Shown here: in pieces, positions 34,230 to 46,064 of the stretch
Layout of the letters: each line of letters starts with the position of its first letter
Numbering within the stretch: position 1 is the stretch's first letter
DNA from: Corynebacterium variabile
Lineage (GTDB): Bacteria > Actinomycetota > Actinomycetes > Mycobacteriales > Mycobacteriaceae
Assembly (NCBI RefSeq): GCF_006539825.1
Contig: NZ_BJNT01000016.1
Coordinates: 1 to 64,000, forward strand
Reading direction: 5' to 3'
DNA length: 64,000 nucleotides
The notes under the pieces: generated by a model
Databases searched by the model: none
The model's input: the letters and a program-made list of their open reading frames with translations, nothing else
What the model was told of the DNA's origin: nothing
Program-made: the position numbers and the translations under genes

Positions 34230-35347
34230 GTGGGAAGACAGTGCCGACCGTCGACCACGCCCGTTTCCGACGCCAGATCACGCTCGCCGGATTCGGTCTC
34301 GCGGGACAGGAGAAGCTGGCGTCCTCCCATGTCGCCGTGCTCGGGGCCGGTGGACTCGGATCGCCCGCGCTGCTCTACCTCGCCGCGATGGGGGTGGGTG
34401 AGGTGACCGTCATCGACGATGACGTGGTCGCGACCTCCAACCTGCACCGGCAGATCATCCATACCGACAGTGCGGTGGGGGAGCCGAAAGCGGAGTCCGC
34501 GCGCCGGGAGATGCTGGCGCGGAATCCTGACCTGGTGGTGCATGTCGTGAGCACCCGGCTGGCGGCGTCGAACGCCGTGGAGCTGCTGCGGGGCGCCGAC
34601 GTGGTCCTCGACGGCACCGACAACTTCGCCGCCCGCTACGCCTGCTCCCACGCCTGTGCGGTACTGGGGATCCGGCACGTGTGGGCGTCCATCCTCGGCT
34701 TCGACGCGCAACTGTCGGTCTTCGGTGGACACCTGGCAGACGGGACGGCCGGGCCGGTCTACGAGGACGTCTTCCCGACCCCGCCCGCTCCCGGCAGCGT
34801 GCCGTCCTGTTCGGCTGCGGGCGTACTCGGCCCGGTCGTGGGGATTGTGGGCACCGCGATGGCGCTGGAAGCGGTCAAGGTGCTGACGGGTGTCGGCACA
34901 CCCCTGGCCGGCACGATCGGCTACTTCGACGGACTGTCCGGTCGGTGGGAGTACATCCCGGTGCACGCCGATCCGGCGGTCGCCGAGCGGGTGAGGTCCG
35001 TGTCCACGCCCGTGGACGAGGAGCTGGCGGTCGAGCGGTCGGATGATGATGTCCCGGACCTCACCGATGCCGTGCTCATGGATGTCCGTGAGCCCGACGA
35101 GTTCGAGACCTTGCATATCCCCGGTGCGGTGAACATCCCGCTGTCCGCGCTCAAGGGTGGCGTCGACGGCGAGTTCCCTGAGGAGGTCGAGTACGTGGCT
35201 GACCGGGCGACCGAGGAGGGGCGTCCTCTGGTGGTCTACTGCGGATCGGGTGTGCGCTCGCTGCGGGCGGTCGATCTGCTGGCGGGGGTCGGTATCGCCG
35301 CGATCAACTATCCCGGCGGCATCGAAGCGTGGCTGGAGCGGCAGTAA
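34226..35347 (+). CDS. moeZ: MoaD adenylyltransferase/sulfurtransferase (ThiF domain plus rhodanese)
   Basis: The 373-residue protein joins a ThiF/MoeB E1-like domain (SHVAVLGAGGLGSPALLYLA, IDDDVVATSNLHRQI, VPSCSAAGVLGPVVGIVGT) to a C-terminal rhodanese (VLMDVREPDEFETLHIPGAV and active-site VVYCGSGVRSLRAVDLL with Cys). It activates the MoaD C-terminus with ATP and loads it with sulfur. The MoeB Cys pairs for zinc are partly missing: the CxxC motifs normal in MoeB are not clear, as in actinobacterial MoeZ. It ends the moaC-mog-moaE-moeZ operon. fdhD is convergent. Confidence 0.92.
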   Translation: MSGKTVPTVDHARFRRQITLAGFGLAGQEKLASSHVAVLGAGGLGSPALLYLAAMGVGEVTVIDDDVVATSNLHRQIIHTDSAVGEPKAESARREMLARNPDLVVHVVSTRLAASNAVELLRGADVVLDGTDNFAARYACSHACAVLGIRHVWASILGFDAQLSVFGGHLADGTAGPVYEDVFPTPPAPGSVPSCSAAGVLGPVVGIVGTAMALEAVKVLTGVGTPLAGTIGYFDGLSGRWEYIPVHADPAVAERVRSVSTPVDEELAVERSDDDVPDLTDAVLMDVREPDEFETLHIPGAVNIPLSALKGGVDGEFPEEVEYVADRATEEGRPLVVYCGSGVRSLRAVDLLAGVGIAAINYPGGIEAWLERQ

Positions 35348-35354
35348 CCCCCCG

Positions 35355-36317
35355 CTACGCGAGCTCCCCGCTGTAGAGGTTGAACCTGTCGTCGCGGGTG
35401 AAGCCCGTGAGCAGCAGCCCGGACTCCTTCGCCATGTCGACCGCCAGGGACGTGGCCGCGGAGACGGCGACCAGTCCGGAGAACCCGGCCAGCACCGCCT
35501 TCTGCACCAGCTCGAAGGACGCACGCGAACTCATGACGAGGTAGGTGGCCTTGTCCGGGTCGTCGTCGGGGACATCTCCGGGGAGACGGTCGTCGAGCAG
35601 GAGCGCACCGATGACCTTGTCAGCGGCATTGTGGCGTCCGACATCCTCACGGATGACCAGGGGACGCCCGTCAGCGGTGAACGCGCCGGCAGCGTGGATA
35701 CCACCGGTCTTCCTGAAAGACTTCTGACCGGAGGACAGCTGCTGCGGAAGGGAGACCACCAGTTCAGGGGACGGATGCACCGGAGTCAGCGTGTAGCGCT
35801 TCTCCTTCATGAGGTCCTCGATGGAGGTCGTGCCACAGACGCCGCAGGCTGAGTTGGTCACCAGGTTGCGGATCGGGAGCTCACGGCCCCGCAATGTACC
35901 TGCACCGACCGGCAGTGACGGGCAGGAATCACCGACCGGCGGCTGCGGGGAATCCGGGGACGCGGTGACACCTACCTCGGCGATGCTGAACCCTGCCGCA
36001 TCCCGCAGGGACACATCCAGCGTGTTGTACGTGTTCTCACCCTTCGGCCCCACCGCACCGGCACAGTAACGTGCCTCGGCGATGTCGACGCGACCGGTGA
36101 TCACCCCTTCGGCGTGGAGCAGCCCGTGGACCAGTTCGATGTCGTGGCCCGGCGTCCTCATGGTGGTACTGAAGTCCGTACCGTCCACCCGGATCTGCAG
36201 GGGCTCCTCGACGGCGAGGGTGTCCGCCCGGGTGTCCACCTCGACGGGCGGGTGCCCCGCGGAACCGTCCCCGAGGCGAACCTTCGTGACCCGTGCCTTT
36301 TCCGTCAACCTACCCAT
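35355..36317 (-). CDS. fdhD: formate dehydrogenase accessory sulfurtransferase
   Basis: FdhD transfers sulfur to the Mo cofactor for formate-dehydrogenase-type enzymes. The 320-residue product has the conserved NLVTNSACGVCGTTSIEDLM motif with the functional CGVCG pair, GGIHAAGAFTADG, IREDVGRHNAADKVIGAL and MSSRASFELVQKAVLAG. ATG 36317 has TACGCT (36326-36331) 8 bases upstream, so it is leaderless. It is 35 bases downstream of the FdhF-like gene, its probable client. The two are a standard pair. Confidence 0.93.
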   Translation of the reverse strand: MGRLTEKARVTKVRLGDGSAGHPPVEVDTRADTLAVEEPLQIRVDGTDFSTTMRTPGHDIELVHGLLHAEGVITGRVDIAEARYCAGAVGPKGENTYNTLDVSLRDAAGFSIAEVGVTASPDSPQPPVGDSCPSLPVGAGTLRGRELPIRNLVTNSACGVCGTTSIEDLMKEKRYTLTPVHPSPELVVSLPQQLSSGQKSFRKTGGIHAAGAFTADGRPLVIREDVGRHNAADKVIGALLLDDRLPGDVPDDDPDKATYLVMSSRASFELVQKAVLAGFSGLVAVSAATSLAVDMAKESGLLLTGFTRDDRFNLYSGELA

Positions 36318-36352
36318 GTGTGTGCAGCGTACTCCGGGGTTCTCCGTCTCGT

Positions 36353-38683
<2,331 letters not shown>

Positions 38684-38752
38684 TCTCCCGATGGTAGACC
38701 CGGACGTGATCTGCGTCATACCGGCGGTGTCGGGTTCCGCCGAACGGGGGTC

Positions 38753-39037
38753 TCAGTCCTCGGGCTTCCCGCCGGACGCCGCACGCTCACGGACCGCGGC
38801 GATGAGCTCGGTGGGGTCGGTGCCGGCACGTCCGGCGGCCAGGCCGATGAGGAAGGCGGTGACAGGAGCGGCAGGACGCGACCGGTCGTGCGCGACCGTA
38901 CTGGTCAGCTGGAGGATCTCGCCGACGAGGGCGCGCTCCTCGTCACGGTCGATGCCGAGCTGGTCGGCGACATCATCGAGCCAGGCGAGCATGGCCGCCT
39001 TCTCTTCAGGGGAACCTTTGGCGGGGGTGGAGTTCAT
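38753..39037 (-). CDS. DUF6457 protein, Mo-cofactor-associated
   Basis: The 94-residue product is almost all helix and carries ML-AWLDDVADQLGID, EILQLTSTVAHDRSRPAAPV and TAFLIGLAAGRAGTDPTELI, the core of DUF6457 domains often found with or fused to MobA-like proteins. ATG 39037 was chosen because TATGGT lies 7 bases upstream. It lies 69 bases upstream of the FdhF-like gene on the same strand, which fits a role in maturation of that enzyme. Function is not established. Confidence 0.8.
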   Translation of the reverse strand: MNSTPAKGSPEEKAAMLAWLDDVADQLGIDRDEERALVGEILQLTSTVAHDRSRPAAPVTAFLIGLAAGRAGTDPTELIAAVRERAASGGKPED

Positions 39038-39059
39038 GGCGTCCACCATAGGCCCGCGG

Positions 39060-40208
39060 TCAGGACGCCGTAGCCTCGCGGTGGGCGTCCGGGTTGTAGA
39101 GGGCGCTTGCGGCGGAGAGCAGCATCTCACCGGTCTGCGGGCCGAAGCTCAGGGCCTGGGAGTCCGGGATCGCGAGGATGCGGCGGTTCTGCCCGGCCTT
39201 CGTCTGCTCGATGCCGGGCTTGGTGAGCAGGCCGTCGATGTTGCCGGTGGACTGCAGGCCGGCGGACATCATGACCAGCACGTCCGGGTCGAGCTTCGCC
39301 AGTGCCTCGGCATTGGCCGGGGCCATGTCGGTGATCCCGTTCTCCGCTGCGACGTCGACCGCACCGATGCCCTCGATGAGCTTGCTGGTGCCCGAGTCCG
39401 GACCGAGGATGTAGAAGACGCCGCCGTCACCGCGGGCGTAGAGGAAGGCGGCGCGCAGCGGGGTGCCGTCGGTGGCGGCGTCCGCCAGATCCCTGATGGT
39501 GGAGCGGGCCTCGTCAGCCTCGTCGGCGGCACGCTCGGCGAGCTTCCTGCCCTCCTCCGGCAGACCGACGATGTCGGCGACGGTGGTGATGGACTCGCTC
39601 ACGGCCTCCGCGCCGTACTCCGGGTCCTCCATCATGACGACGGGGATGCCGGCGTCCCGGATCTGCTGGACGGCGTCCTCCGGTCCGATGGAGGGGTTGA
39701 GGATGATGAGTGAGGGGTCGAGGTTCAGCACCGCTTCGGCGCTGATGGAGTGGCCGCCGTGGGTGACGACGGGCAGGTCGGCGAGGCTGGGCTCCATCGA
39801 GGAGACGGAGCGTCCGACGATGTTGTCGCGCAGGCCCAGGCCGGCCAGGGTGCGGGAGATCGTGCCCGAGATGTCGAGCGGGACGATGCGGGAGACGTCG
39901 TCGACGCTGACGTCGTTGCCGCCGGCGTCGGTGAGACTGACCGGGAGGGCGGGGTCGGCGTCCTCGGTGACGGGGGTGACGTCGCCGACGTAGGGCGCGT
40001 AAGAGACATCACGGGACCCGGACGCGGTGGGGACGTCATCGGCGGTGGGGAAGTCCCCGACCGCGGCGTCGAAGCTGGTCTCCTCGGCGTCACCGACACT
40101 GCCGCCGTTGTCCGATCCGACACCACAGGCGGTGAGCCCGACGGTGAGGAGCAGTGCGGTGACGGCGGCGAGTGGACGCCGACGGCGTCCGGACAGGATG
40201 GCACTCAT
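39060..40208 (-). CDS. iron/heme ABC transporter substrate-binding lipoprotein
   Basis: The 382-residue product has a lipoprotein signal with lipobox LTAC (Cys28). It carries the TroA/periplasmic-binding fold of siderophore/hemin receptors: IVPLDISGTISRTLAGLGLRD, VGRSVSSMEPSLADLPVVTH, LNLDPSLIILNPSIGPEDAV and IPVVMMEDPEYGAEAV. The family fits HmuT-type heme or other siderophore binding, but the ligand cannot be read. ATG 40208 is preceded by TACATT 7 bases upstream, and a DtxR-like box lies just before, so it is expected to be iron repressed. No permease or ATPase gene is adjacent. Confidence 0.86.
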   Translation of the reverse strand: MSAILSGRRRRPLAAVTALLLTVGLTACGVGSDNGGSVGDAEETSFDAAVGDFPTADDVPTASGSRDVSYAPYVGDVTPVTEDADPALPVSLTDAGGNDVSVDDVSRIVPLDISGTISRTLAGLGLRDNIVGRSVSSMEPSLADLPVVTHGGHSISAEAVLNLDPSLIILNPSIGPEDAVQQIRDAGIPVVMMEDPEYGAEAVSESITTVADIVGLPEEGRKLAERAADEADEARSTIRDLADAATDGTPLRAAFLYARGDGGVFYILGPDSGTSKLIEGIGAVDVAAENGITDMAPANAEALAKLDPDVLVMMSAGLQSTGNIDGLLTKPGIEQTKAGQNRRILAIPDSQALSFGPQTGEMLLSAASALYNPDAHREATAS

Positions 40209-40215
40209 GGAAATG

Positions 40216-40246
40216 AATGTAGCAATGATGGTGAGGCAGGCCTTAA
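40216..40246 (-). promoter_or_regulatory. DtxR-like iron box and -10 of the lipoprotein gene
   Basis: On the minus strand TAAGGCCTGCCTCACCATC (40227-40245) keeps the DtxR core TnAGG-N3-GCCT-N-ACC at 11 of 19 positions and stands just upstream of the -10 TACATT (40216-40221). This is the placement for iron repression of a leaderless gene. The match is partial. Confidence 0.5.
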
Positions 40247-40270
40247 TCGACGGGGTATGCCCCGGGTCGA

Positions 40271-40972
40271 CTACTCCGCGGTGAGTTCGGGCCGGTGGGG
40301 CGTGGTGAGTTGGCCACGCGTGTGGGCGGCGATCTCGCGGGCCATCCGCGGCAGTTCCTCGCGCCACGAGGTGCCGGCGGAATCTCCGGCGTCGTCGCTG
40401 ATGACCTTGATCAGCTGCACCGGGACGCCGAACCACCGGGCGACCGACGCGACGGCGTATCCCTCCATGTCGACGATGTCGGCGTCCTCCGCGAGACGGT
40501 CGCGGGTGGCGTCCGACTCCACGAAGACGTCGCCGGTCGCCAGGGTGACGGAGGACGCCGCGTCCCGCTCGAGCCCGTCAAGGGTGTCCGGCGTGGCACC
40601 GGGGACTGCGGTCTCCGCGGCGAGGTCGAGCGGCGGGTACTCGTCGGCACCGGTGAAGGCGGCGACGGAGGAGTGCGAGAAATCGTGCAGCACTACCCGG
40701 TCGACCCGGTGCACGCCGGTCAGTCCCGGGCGCAGTGCCCCGGCGGTGCCGATATTGATGATGCCGCTGGGCAGTCCGCCGGCGCGGAGGTAGCGGTGCA
40801 GACAGTCCGTCAATGACAGGGTGGTGTGGATCCGGCCGATGCCGGTGAGCAGCACCGGCAGATCGTCGAGACCTTCGGTGAGGTGCGTGGCCTCGCCGGC
40901 CATCGCGACGACGAGCAGGGGACGCCCCGGGGTGATCTCCCCGTGGTGCAGGACGGTCTCTTTCCCGGTCAT
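40271..40972 (-). CDS. nucleosidase of the MTA/SAH/purine phosphorylase superfamily
   Basis: The 233-residue protein belongs to the PNP/MTAN fold family: [15 protein letters not shown] (phosphate/ribose loop), [38 protein letters not shown] (with the catalytic DMEGYA region) and [11 protein letters not shown]. The likely substrate is S-adenosylhomocysteine, methylthioadenosine or a purine nucleoside, and the sequence does not settle it. It begins at 40972, 2 bases after the purF stop, and is therefore probably cotranscribed with purF. Confidence 0.85.
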   Translation of the reverse strand: MTGKETVLHHGEITPGRPLLVVAMAGEATHLTEGLDDLPVLLTGIGRIHTTLSLTDCLHRYLRAGGLPSGIINIGTAGALRPGLTGVHRVDRVVLHDFSHSSVAAFTGADEYPPLDLAAETAVPGATPDTLDGLERDAASSVTLATGDVFVESDATRDRLAEDADIVDMEGYAVASVARWFGVPVQLIKVISDDAGDSAGTSWREELPRMAREIAAHTRGQLTTPHRPELTAE

Positions 40973-40974
40973 CT

Positions 40975-42468
40975 CTAACTTTCCTGGGCGGCGGCGACCC
41001 AGTCGAGGTACTCCTGGGTGACGGTACCGGTGACGTACTCACCGGTGAAGCAGCTCAGGTCCAGGCCGTCGAGTCGCTGGTCGGTCTGGCCGTCCATGAT
41101 CGCCGCCTCCAGGTCCTCGACCTCCTGGTAGATGAGGTGGTCGGCGCCGAGCAGTTCACAGATTTCCGGGATGGTCCGGCCGTGGGCGATGAGCTCGGAC
41201 TCGGTCGGGATGTTGATCCCGTAGACGTGCGGGTGGCGGATGGGCGGGGCGGCGGAGGCGAAGGTGACCTTGCGGGCGCCGGCGGCACGCGCCATCTCGA
41301 TGATCTGGGAGCTCGTGGTGCCGCGGACGATCGAGTCGTCGACCAGCAGGACATGCTTTCCCTTGAACTCGGTGGACATCGCGTTGAGCTTCTGGCGGAC
41401 ACTCTTCTTGCGGACCGCCTGGCCCGGCATGATGAAGGTGCGTCCGACGTAGCGGTTCTTGAAGAAGCCCTCGCGGTAGTCGATGTCGAGGACCTTGGCG
41501 ACCTCCATGGCGGACGGGCGCGCCGAGTCCGGGATCGGCATGACCACGTCGACATCCTGGACGGGCATGTGCTCGGCGATGGTCTTCGCCAGCCGGGCGC
41601 CCATGCGCAGACGGGAGTCGTAGACGGAGATACCGTTCATCACCGAGTCCGGACGGGCGAGGTAGACGTACTCGAAGGAGCACGGCATGAGCTTCGGGGA
41701 CTCGGCGCAGCGGCTGGAGTGCAGCTTGCCTTCGGGGGTGATGAACACGGCCTCGCCGGGGGCGAGCTCACGGACCAGTTCGTAGTTGCCGTTCTCCAGG
41801 ACAAGGGACTCGGAGGCGACGACCCACTCGTCGTGGGCGTCCGGGCGTACCTCGAGCTGTGCCGGGGTGGGGTGGCGGCGTCCCAGCACCATCGGGCGGA
41901 TACCGAAGGGGTCGCGGAAGGCGAGCAGACCGTGGTGGGCGATCAGTGCGACGACGGCGTAGGCGCCCTCGATGCGACGGCTGGTCGCGGAGACGGCACT
42001 GAAGACGCTCTCGGGCGTGAGATCGGTCGGGCCGGTCGTGGCCTGCAGCTCGGAGGCGAGGACATTGAGCAGCAGTTCGGTGTCGCTGGAGGAGTTGACA
42101 TGCCGACGGTCGCGGTCGCGCAGTTCCTCGGTGAGCTCACGGGTGTTCGTCAGGTTGCCGTTGTGCACCAGGGTAATGCCGTACGGGGAGTTGACGTAGA
42201 AGGGCTGCTGCTCCTCTTCGGAGGACGCCGCGCCACGGGTGGCGTAGCGGACGTGGCCGAGGCCGACATTGCCGAGCAGGGAACGCATGTCCCGGGTGCG
42301 CACGACTTCACGGACCTGGCCACGGGCCCGGAACGTGTGCAGGTGGCCGCCGGCTTCGGCCGTGGCCATACCGGTGGAGTCCTGTCCTCGGTGCTGCAGG
42401 AGAAGGAGAGCGTCGTAGATGTCCTGGTTGACCGGGCTGTTGCCGATCATTCCGACGATGCCGCACAT
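40975..42468 (-). CDS. purF: amidophosphoribosyltransferase (first step of de novo purine synthesis)
   Basis: PurF makes phosphoribosylamine from PRPP and glutamine. The 497-residue protein starts with MCGIVGMIG, so the nucleophilic Cys becomes the N-terminus, and has [16 protein letters not shown]. The phosphoribosyltransferase domain has [20 protein letters not shown] and the PRPP-binding loop [20 protein letters not shown]. No propeptide longer than the Met is evident. It is divergent from the rpsH operon with a 348-base intergenic region. Confidence 0.96.
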   Translation of the reverse strand: MCGIVGMIGNSPVNQDIYDALLLLQHRGQDSTGMATAEAGGHLHTFRARGQVREVVRTRDMRSLLGNVGLGHVRYATRGAASSEEEQQPFYVNSPYGITLVHNGNLTNTRELTEELRDRDRRHVNSSSDTELLLNVLASELQATTGPTDLTPESVFSAVSATSRRIEGAYAVVALIAHHGLLAFRDPFGIRPMVLGRRHPTPAQLEVRPDAHDEWVVASESLVLENGNYELVRELAPGEAVFITPEGKLHSSRCAESPKLMPCSFEYVYLARPDSVMNGISVYDSRLRMGARLAKTIAEHMPVQDVDVVMPIPDSARPSAMEVAKVLDIDYREGFFKNRYVGRTFIMPGQAVRKKSVRQKLNAMSTEFKGKHVLLVDDSIVRGTTSSQIIEMARAAGARKVTFASAAPPIRHPHVYGINIPTESELIAHGRTIPEICELLGADHLIYQEVEDLEAAIMDGQTDQRLDGLDLSCFTGEYVTGTVTQEYLDWVAAAQES

Positions 42469-42591
42469 GGTTCTGGGGTATTCCTCACTGACGGGGTACT
42501 GCTCGGGCCGGTGGTGACCCTGAGCAGATTACGCTGTGACATGTCCGGACACCGATTCGGGACGGGGTGTCGACGACCCTCCGGAGGCCGT

Positions 42592-42620
42592 TTGACCTTG
42601 TCGTGCCTGATTGCTAGCGT
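42592..42620 (+). promoter_or_regulatory. promoter of the rpsH ribosomal-protein operon
   Basis: TTGACC (42592-42597), a 17-base spacer, then TAGCGT (42615-42620) matches a vegetative promoter better than any other site I found here. Transcription would begin about 190 bases before the rpsH ATG, giving a long leader. The rest of 42469-42816 holds the divergent purF promoter (TAATCT on the minus strand near 42525-42530 is a possible -10) and no gene. Confidence 0.65.
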
Positions 42621-42816
42621 AAACAGGTCCTGCGTGTCAGGACCAAGCATTCAACCACTTTGTCACAGGCCCTCCGCCCTCATGCGGCCGCGTCGTCACC
42701 AAGGTAGCGAGCAACCCCGGTTACTGAATCAGGGAAGCGTCAGTTGCCGACAAGGACGCGGTGACGCCCGGGTGGAAACGGGAACCGTGGCGAGAAAGGC
42801 ACAAGGTCATTTCGTC

Positions 42817-43218
42817 ATGACGATGACTGATCCCATCGCGGACATGCTGTCCCGCGTGCGGAACGCGTCCAACGCGTACCACGACAGCGTGTCCATGCCG
42901 TCCTCCAAGATCAAGGCCAACATCGCCGAGATCCTGAAGAAGGAAGGCTACATCGCCGACTTCACCGTCGAAGAGGCTGCCAAGGTCGGCAAGCAGCTCA
43001 TCCTGGAGCTCAAGTACTCCAACAGTCGTGAGCGCTCCATCGCCGGTGTCCGCCGCGTCTCCAAGCCGGGTCTGCGCGTGTACGCCAAGTCCACCAACCT
43101 CCCGAGGGTCCTCGGTGGCCTGGGTGTGGCGATCATCTCCACTTCCCAGGGTCTGCTGACCGACCGTGAGGCGACCGAGAAGGGCGTGGGTGGGGAAGTC
43201 CTCGCCTACGTCTGGTAG
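42817..43218 (+). CDS. rpsH: 30S ribosomal protein S8
   Basis: The 133-residue product begins [17 protein letters not shown] and has the family's [20 protein letters not shown] end. It heads this half of the spc operon. No strong Shine-Dalgarno is seen right before ATG 42817 (AAGG lies 12 bases upstream, near 42802). Upstream rplN, rplX and rplE, normally in the same operon, are not present: purF and the molybdenum island lie there instead. Confidence 0.97.
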   Translation: MTMTDPIADMLSRVRNASNAYHDSVSMPSSKIKANIAEILKKEGYIADFTVEEAAKVGKQLILELKYSNSRERSIAGVRRVSKPGLRVYAKSTNLPRVLGGLGVAIISTSQGLLTDREATEKGVGGEVLAYVW

Positions 43219-43235
43219 AAGGAGGACGCAGCACA

Positions 43236-43772
43236 ATGTCACGTATCGGTAAGGCCCCTGTGGCCGTCCCCGCCAACGTCACCGTCACCATCGACGGTCA
43301 GACCGTCGAGGTCAAGGGTCCGAAGGGCACTCTGTCCCAGGAACTCCCGGCCCCGATCACCGCCGTCCAGGAGGGCAACGAGATTCTCGTTCAGCGCCCG
43401 GACGACCACCGCAAGAACCGTTCCCTGCACGGTCTCTCCCGCTCGCTCGTCAACAACATGGTTGTCGGCGTCACCGAGGGTTACACCCAGAAGATGGAAA
43501 TCTTCGGTGTCGGTTACCGCGTCCAGGCCAAGGGCAAGAACCTCGAGTTCGCTCTCGGTTACTCCCACCCGGTCCTCATCGAGGCTCCGGAGGGTATCAC
43601 CTTCGCGGTCGACGGAAACACCAAGTTCTCCGTCGCAGGTATCGATAAGCAGCAGGTCGGACAGATCTCCGCCAACATCCGTCGTCTGCGGAAGGACGAT
43701 CCCTACAAGGGTAAGGGCATCCGCTACGAGGGTGAGCAGATCCGTCGCAAGGTCGGAAAGACGGGTAAGTAA
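43236..43772 (+). CDS. rplF: 50S ribosomal protein L6
   Basis: The 178-residue protein begins [20 protein letters not shown] and ends with the family motif [19 protein letters not shown], then VGKTGK. ATG 43236 follows AAGGAGG with a 10-base spacer. It is 17 bases after rpsH and its stop overlaps the rplR start, so it is part of the same operon. Confidence 0.98.
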   Translation: MSRIGKAPVAVPANVTVTIDGQTVEVKGPKGTLSQELPAPITAVQEGNEILVQRPDDHRKNRSLHGLSRSLVNNMVVGVTEGYTQKMEIFGVGYRVQAKGKNLEFALGYSHPVLIEAPEGITFAVDGNTKFSVAGIDKQQVGQISANIRRLRKDDPYKGKGIRYEGEQIRRKVGKTGK

Positions 43773-44173
43773 TGTCTCAGAGCAACGACAAGAAGCGTCT
43801 CCCGGTGGGCAAGGACATCTCCACCCGCCGTCGCATCGCACGTCAGCGCCGTCACTACCGTCTGCGCAAGAACATCTCCGGTACCGCCGAGACCCCGCGT
43901 CTCGTCGTCCACCGCACTTCCCGTCACATGCACGTCCAGCTGATCGACGATGTCGCCGGTCACACCCTGGCCGCTGCGTCCACCACCGAGGCCGATATCC
44001 GTGCCATGGAGGGTGACAAGAAGGCCCGTGGTGCCCGTATCGGTGAGCTCATCGCTGAGCGCGCCAAGGCTGCCGGTGTCGAGACGGTCGTCTTCGACCG
44101 TGGCGGCTACCAGTACCACGGTCGCGTCGCCGCTCTGGCCGACGCCGCCCGCGAAGGTGGTCTGAAGTTCTAA
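43772..44173 (+). CDS. rplR: 50S ribosomal protein L18
   Basis: The 133-residue product has the L18 core [20 protein letters not shown] and the end [16 protein letters not shown]. The start ATG overlaps the last base of the rplF stop (TAATG). The N-terminus is basic ([16 protein letters not shown]), for binding 5S rRNA. Confidence 0.98.
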   Translation: MSQSNDKKRLPVGKDISTRRRIARQRRHYRLRKNISGTAETPRLVVHRTSRHMHVQLIDDVAGHTLAAASTTEADIRAMEGDKKARGARIGELIAERAKAAGVETVVFDRGGYQYHGRVAALADAAREGGLKF

Positions 44174-44213
44174 TGCGCAACGACAAGATTTTCACCGACG
44201 GAAGGACTGCGTG

Positions 44214-44858
44214 ATGTCGGAACGTGATCGTAACGGCGGCGCCCGTACCGCCGACAACAACAGCAACAACCGCGGTGACAACCGCGGTCGTGGCCGTGAC
44301 GACCGCCGTGGTGGCAACCGTCGTGGTCAGGATGACGAGCGCTCGCAGTACATCGAGCGCGTCGTCACCATCAACCGTGTCTCCAAGGTCGTCAAGGGTG
44401 GTCGTCGCTTCAGCTTCACCGCTCTCGTGATCGTCGGCGACGGCCAGGGCATGGTCGGCGTCGGCTACGGCAAGGCGAAGGAAGTTCCTGCCGCGATCCA
44501 GAAGGGTGCTGAGGAAGCTCGTAAGAACTTCTTCCGCGTCCCGATGATCGGCGGAACCATCACCCACCCGGTCCAGGGTGAGGCTGCCGCCGGTGTCGTG
44601 TGGATGGCTCCGGCCGCCCCCGGTACCGGTGTCATCGCCGGTGGTGCCGCCCGTCCGGTGCTCGAGTGCGCCGGCGTCCAGGACGTCCTGTCGAAGTCCC
44701 TCGGCTCCGACAACGCCATCAACGTCGTCCACGCCACCGTGGACGCCCTCAAGCAGCTGGTCCGGCCCGAAGAGGTCGCCGCCCGCCGTGGCAAGACCCT
44801 CGAAGAGGTCGCCCCGGCCGCGATGCTCCGCGCCCGCGCCGCAGGACAGGGAGCGTAA
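44214..44858 (+). CDS. rpsE: 30S ribosomal protein S5
   Basis: The 214-residue protein shows [39 protein letters not shown] and [15 protein letters not shown], typical of S5. It carries an unusual N-terminal extension of about 45 residues rich in Arg, Asn, Gly and Asp ([20 protein letters not shown]). ATG 44214 was chosen over GTG 44211 because GAAGGA stands 7 bases upstream. Confidence 0.97.
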   Translation: MSERDRNGGARTADNNSNNRGDNRGRGRDDRRGGNRRGQDDERSQYIERVVTINRVSKVVKGGRRFSFTALVIVGDGQGMVGVGYGKAKEVPAAIQKGAEEARKNFFRVPMIGGTITHPVQGEAAAGVVWMAPAAPGTGVIAGGAARPVLECAGVQDVLSKSLGSDNAINVVHATVDALKQLVRPEEVAARRGKTLEEVAPAAMLRARAAGQGA

Positions 44859-44860
44859 CC

Positions 44861-45046
44861 ATGGCACTGAAGATCACCCAGCGTAAGGGTAAAGTCGCCA
44901 CCAAGCCGAAGCAGCGTGAGTCGCTGCGCTCGCTCGGCCTGAAGCGTATCGGCCAGTCGGTCGTCCGCGAGGACACTCCGGTGGTCCGCGGTCAGATCAA
45001 CGCCGTGCGCCACATGGTCGAGGTCGAGGAAGTTGCAGGGGAGTAA
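44861..45046 (+). CDS. rpmD: 50S ribosomal protein L30
   Basis: The 61-residue protein [20 protein letters not shown] is a standard L30, with the core [20 protein letters not shown] 44861 is 2 bases after the rpsE stop, with AGGGAGC just upstream. Although short it is complete and in-frame. Confidence 0.96.
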   Translation: MALKITQRKGKVATKPKQRESLRSLGLKRIGQSVVREDTPVVRGQINAVRHMVEVEEVAGE

Positions 45047-45050
45047 GAAC

Positions 45051-45497
45051 ATGAGCGAACCCATCAAGCTCCACGACCTGCGTCCGACCAAGGGTGCCAA
45101 CACCGCCAAGACCCGTGTCGGTCGTGGTGAGGCGTCCAAGGGTAAGACCGCCGGTCGCGGTACCAAGGGCACCAAGGCCCGCAAGCAGGTCTCTGCCGCC
45201 TTCGAGGGTGGCCAGATGCCGCTGCACATGCGCCTGCCGAAGCTCAAGGGCTTCAAGAACCCGGCCAAGGTCGTGTTCCAGGTCGTCAACGTCTCCGATC
45301 TGGAGACCGCCTTCCCGAAGGGCGGCGACGTCACCGTCGCCGACATCGTTTCCGCCGGTCTCGTCCGGCCGAAGCAGCCGGTGAAGGTCCTCGGCAACGG
45401 TGAGATCTCCGTCGCGGTCAATGTCACCGCCGACAAGTTCTCCAAGTCCGCTGTCGAGAAGATCCAGGCCGCCGGCGGTTCCACCACCGAGGCTTAG
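45051..45497 (+). CDS. rplO: 50S ribosomal protein L15
   Basis: The 148-residue product has the L15 N-terminus [20 protein letters not shown], a Gly-rich loop [17 protein letters not shown] and the core [21 protein letters not shown] 45051 lies 4 bases after rpmD, with AGGGGAG upstream. It is the last gene before a GC hairpin and a 567-base gap. Confidence 0.97.
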   Translation: MSEPIKLHDLRPTKGANTAKTRVGRGEASKGKTAGRGTKGTKARKQVSAAFEGGQMPLHMRLPKLKGFKNPAKVVFQVVNVSDLETAFPKGGDVTVADIVSAGLVRPKQPVKVLGNGEISVAVNVTADKFSKSAVEKIQAAGGSTTEA

Positions 45498-45544
45498 GTC
45501 TTCACTGTCTGCACTGTTCTCACCAACAGTCGCTGACCGGCGCT

Positions 45545-45579
45545 GAACCCCGTTCCCCCTCCGTGGGGGAGCGGGGTTC
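45545..45579 (+). terminator. probable terminator hairpin after rplO
   Basis: GAACCCCGTTCCCCCT pairs with a matching GGGGGAGCGGGGTTC arm to form a strong GC hairpin. No T-run follows, so it may end transcription only partially. Confidence 0.5.
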
Positions 45580-45636
45580 CGCCATGTCCGGGTCGTCCGC
45601 ATTTTCCGTAGACGACTCGATCTCACCTACCCGGGG

Positions 45637-45717
45637 GGCTTCATGTCTGCGGGAGGCACAGAATTGGGATTCACTGCCACAGAATGCCCGATTCGTGCCT
45701 GCCGCAGACATGAAGCC
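45637..45717. repeat. dispersed intergenic palindromic repeat R2, copy 3 (most complete)
   Basis: The arms start GGCTTCATGTCTGCGG (45637-45659) and GTGCCTGCCGCAGACATG (45695-45717), with 23-base pairing and one mismatch. The centre keeps GAATTGGGATTC and TGCCAC as in the other copies. It is the best-preserved member. Confidence 0.88.
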
Positions 45718-46064
45718 CTGCCGGGTAACGTTGTGGTCCGGGGTAGGACGCCGCACCGGTGCACCGCGAAACCGCGTCGCATTCACCGTCACGCATCTCC
45801 CCGAAGCAGGAGAGATGCGGCCGACCTGAGGGCTGCGTCCTCAGTGGTGGTGACCTGCACGAACAGGGGCACAGGGGGGCAAACTCACCTGCCGACGGGG
45901 CACAGATGAGGTCACCCCTGCTATCCTGTTGCAGTTGTCCAATATCCGCCGCCGGTCAGTCATGCCCGGAGACGGAAACACCATGTAGACCCATCGGCAC
46001 TGTCGACGCCCCGCCTCTCTCCCGCGCAGGACGCCAGCGACAGTGACCGAGCCAGGAGGCAAAT

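Larger units (their letters stand above)
45498..46064. other. 567-base intergenic region between rplO and secY
   Basis: It contains the rplO hairpin (45545-45579), repeat R2 copy 3 (45637-45717) and the approach to secY. TATCCT (45922-45927) is a possible -10 for secY. No supported gene is seen; the short frames here lack start signals. Confidence 0.6.

Noticed and set aside
42621..42816. The long leader of rpsH as a possible riboswitch or ribosomal-protein autoregulatory site
   Set aside because: The leader is about 190 bases but I could not see a convincing conserved fold by eye. It is reported only as a leader.
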